Source of the DNA: P36-A1 sp049478495
Lineage (GTDB): Bacteria > Bacillota_I > Bacilli_A > JAJDGJ01
DNA: 64,000 nt
NCBI RefSeq assembly: GCF_049478495.1
Contig: NZ_CP168083.1
Coordinates: forward strand, 1,054,001 to 1,118,000
Reading direction: 5' to 3'
Positions within the stretch are counted from its first letter, which is position 1, and each line of letters begins with the position of its first letter. The position numbers and the translations under genes are program-made. This document shows positions 62,164-64,000 of this stretch, in pieces. The notes beneath the pieces were generated by a model. That model was not told the origin of the DNA and ran no database searches. It saw only the letters and a program-made list of their open reading frames with translations.

Positions 62164-62225
62164 CTTATATCACCATAATAATTATAACATTAATATTTTT
62201 TTTATTAAAGGATATTAATGTTTTT

Positions 62226-62290
62226 ATACAACCTTGTATCAACTTTCGTTTACACTATGTGTAACACTTAAACTGTCATTATGTATTATA
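62226..62290 (-). promoter_or_regulatory. holA promoter region with two palindromes
   Basis: A -10 (minus strand TATAAT) at 62290-62285 precedes a leader of about 115 bases with two perfect palindromes: TTACAC-TAT-GTGTAA (62250-62264) and ATACAA-CC-TTGTAT (62226-62239). Regulator unknown. Confidence 0.45.
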
Positions 62291-62411
62291 ACTAATTTTT
62301 AACACTTTGAACACCTTTGTTATGTTATTATTGTGTTAATTTAACAATCATTGAATAGAAAGACATTTAATATTGTTAATTAATTTAAATATATTATAAT
62401 TATGTATTTTT

Positions 62412-64000
62412 TTATTTATATGTTTTAATATATTTCCATTTAAAAAACATATAAATATCAATATTTCCATTGTATGCTGTGTTATATATTTTAATGTTAT
62501 GCTTGTTTAGACTATCAATTACTGTTTCATGAGGATGTTTATATCTATTGTTTAATCCTGAACTAATAATTGCATATGCTGGTTTAGTTAGATTTAAAAA
62601 TTCATTACTTGTACTAGTTTTAGAACCATGGTGTGCTACTTTTAATATGTCGATTGGTAAGTTTACTACTTTAGTGTATATTTTTGCCTCTGCTTTAGCA
62701 TCTATATCTCCTGTAAACATAAAGTTATAGTTGTGCATTCTTGAATACATAGTTATAGAGTTTGCATTCTTATCTTTAAATTTATCATTATGCAAAACAT
62801 CTACAAATGTATATTGAGCATATTTAATAATTTCTTGCTTCTTACTGACTACTTTCTTTACTTCTATAAGTTTCTTTAAATCTTCTAAGCCACCAGAATG
62901 ATCTAAATCATCATGGCTAATAACAATTTTTTCAATACAAGAAATACTTTGTGATTGTAAATATGGGTATGTAATGTTTTTTATTGTAGAAGCTTTATAT
63001 GGTTGTCCAGGATCTATCATTAAAGCACATTTAGTAAATGGTGCTTGTATGATTATGGTATCTCCTTGTCCTATATTTAAGTATGTAATTTTTAAATATG
63101 GTTTAATCCCTGATAATAGTATAATGGTATAGATGATGAATATTAGTTTTATTCTTAAATTTTTCTTTTTTAATGAGCTGTTTAATAATACATAATAACC
63201 TAGTATGCTAGTTAAAGTTAAATAGCCACTATTTATTAAAAAATTATAATCGTTTAAGTTTATTAATACTTTTTCTAATTGTTGTATCAGTATTATGACA
63301 TATTCTTGTATTGGTTCTATTATCTTTGCTAGTGCAATTATTAGATAAACTATTATTATGAAATAACTAAATAGATAGTTTAATATGAATGAAAATATTG
63401 ATATATGATAATTCATATTTGAAATAATGGGTATCATTATTAACATTGTTACAAAGTTTTGGTATAGTTTATTTTTTATTTGATACTTCTTAAGCACTTC
63501 TATAGCTATTGTTGCAACTCCACTTAGAATAAAACTATTTCCTATTAATAAATATGGATTTACTAATATCAAGACTACAATAAATAAAAATGCTTTAGTT
63601 AAGCTGTATAGGTTTTTGGTTAATTTTATATTGTTTAATAATAATACAAATAAAGCTTTAAATGCTGGTATTGGAAATTCTAACTTGTAACAATAATAAA
63701 ATAGTATTACAAAGATTATTATTTGATGTAGTTTTTGATTTTTAATAAAAATTAGTAAGTAACTAAGAATTGTATAAAAGGTGTTGAAGTGCATACCTGA
63801 AACTACAAATATATGTATTATTCCTAAACTTGAAAGACTCTTTACTATTTCTTTATCGATATTTGTTTTATCTGCAAAATATAAATAATCAAAGTAGCTA
63901 TTTACTTTATTTTGACTACTTGTTTTTGTCATTTTATTTTGATTACTTTTTACTATTGTTATATCATCTGTTCTGATTTCATAGAAAATTTTTTTAGTTT
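62412..64000 (-). CDS. comEC: DNA internalization / competence protein ComEC, N-terminus cut by window edge
   Basis: Inner-membrane channel for single-stranded DNA in natural transformation. The frame is open without a stop to base 64000; an ATG at 63932 lies inside it, but typical ComEC has another 150-250 residues before this point. Visible: the competence-domain helix HIFVVSGMHF, further membrane helices to about 260, and the C-terminal metallo-beta-lactamase-like domain with ISHDDLDHSGGLEDL, TGDIDAKAE and KVAHHGSKTST. Only the 5' end is missing. No other competence genes in the window besides the ComEB-like deaminase. Confidence 0.92.
   Translation of the reverse strand, partial: TKKIFYEIRTDDITIVKSNQNKMTKTSSQNKVNSYFDYLYFADKTNIDKEIVKSLSSLGIIHIFVVSGMHFNTFYTILSYLLIFIKNQKLHQIIIFVILFYYCYKLEFPIPAFKALFVLLLNNIKLTKNLYSLTKAFLFIVVLILVNPYLLIGNSFILSGVATIAIEVLKKYQIKNKLYQNFVTMLIMIPIISNMNYHISIFSFILNYLFSYFIIIVYLIIALAKIIEPIQEYVIILIQQLEKVLINLNDYNFLINSGYLTLTSILGYYVLLNSSLKKKNLRIKLIFIIYTIILLSGIKPYLKITYLNIGQGDTIIIQAPFTKCALMIDPGQPYKASTIKNITYPYLQSQSISCIEKIVISHDDLDHSGGLEDLKKLIEVKKVVSKKQEIIKYAQYTFVDVLHNDKFKDKNANSITMYSRMHNYNFMFTGDIDAKAEAKIYTKVVNLPIDILKVAHHGSKTSTSNEFLNLTKPAYAIISSGLNNRYKHPHETVIDSLNKHNIKIYNTAYNGNIDIYMFFKWKYIKTYK

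Noticed and set aside
63932..63934. ATG 63932 as the comEC start
   Set aside because: The frame stays open to the window edge, and ComEC needs a further N-terminal region, so this is an internal Met.
1..64000. Mycoplasma-type code (TGA = Trp)
   Set aside because: Trp is TGG throughout the conserved enzymes, and TGA ends lspA and the 41009-41551 gene at expected positions.
1..64000. CRISPR array, tRNA, rRNA, insertion sequence or prophage
   Set aside because: No regularly spaced repeats, no cloverleaf with CCA-end or T-loop signature in any spacer, no transposase, integrase or phage genes.

Overview
The window looks like the chromosome of an anaerobic, low-G+C Gram-positive-type bacterium: AT-rich, densely packed, about 55 genes. 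Both PolC and a short DnaE are present, along with PrkC/PrpC, ScpAB, RqcH and a PASTA kinase. TGA is a stop (lspA and the 41009-41551 gene end in TGA) and Trp is TGG, so this is not the Mycoplasma/Spiroplasma code. Pyruvate:ferredoxin oxidoreductase plus an Rnf complex point to ferredoxin-based fermentation. The gene content and compact gene order fit Bacillota near Erysipelotrichia or the deep, standard-code relatives of Mollicutes; I cannot name the taxon.

Layout. 1-3208: nifJ, cut by the left edge. 3564-7996: dtd, an amidoligase-like gene, a dCMP-deaminase-type gene, a rhomboid-like membrane protein, and lspA-rluD. 8111-9256: tmcAL, then a small YD-repeat-like protein. 10132-15909: polC and glnA as single units. 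16319-27661: a probable eight-gene run rlmN-prpC-prkC-rsgA-rpe-thiN-dnaE-polA, joining the Bacillus-type kinase/phosphatase cluster to two DNA polymerases. 27938-29393: an acetate-type transporter, a lipoprotein and a small membrane protein. 29666-33701: gmk, priA and rsmB. 33876-36769: rqcH followed by an unusual fusion of a PgeF/YfiH domain to a 5-formyl-THF cyclo-ligase. 36908-41551: an unknown protein, malic enzyme, a secreted GLUG-repeat protein, and a secreted protein/small membrane protein pair behind an operator-like promoter. 42019-46726: rnfC-D-G-E-A-x-B, where RnfB is very short and x is a small Cys-motif membrane protein. 46909-48945: scpA-scpB-rluB. 49187-54716: ribose operon rbsR-K-D-A-C-B with two LacI-type operators. 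54990-57370: feoA-feoB. 57947-62163: holA, L-serine dehydratase and three poorly known genes. 62412-64000: comEC, cut by the right edge.

How the genes fit together. PFOR makes reduced ferredoxin, and Rnf would couple its oxidation to NAD+ reduction and ion export. Malic enzyme and serine dehydratase feed pyruvate, ribose import plus rpe feed the pentose phosphate pathway, and FeoAB supplies iron for the many Fe-S proteins. An acetate-type channel and TmcAL, which uses acetate directly to modify tRNA-Met, fit a cell that handles acetate as a main product.

The most interesting points are the remodelled Rnf operon (RnfB without its ferredoxin domain plus a mini-protein with the same CxxCxxxxC spacing), the PgeF-cyclo-ligase fusion, the rhomboid-like protein without visible catalytic residues, and the regulated exported/membrane protein pair at 40770-41551. 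No tRNA, rRNA, insertion sequence or CRISPR array was seen.
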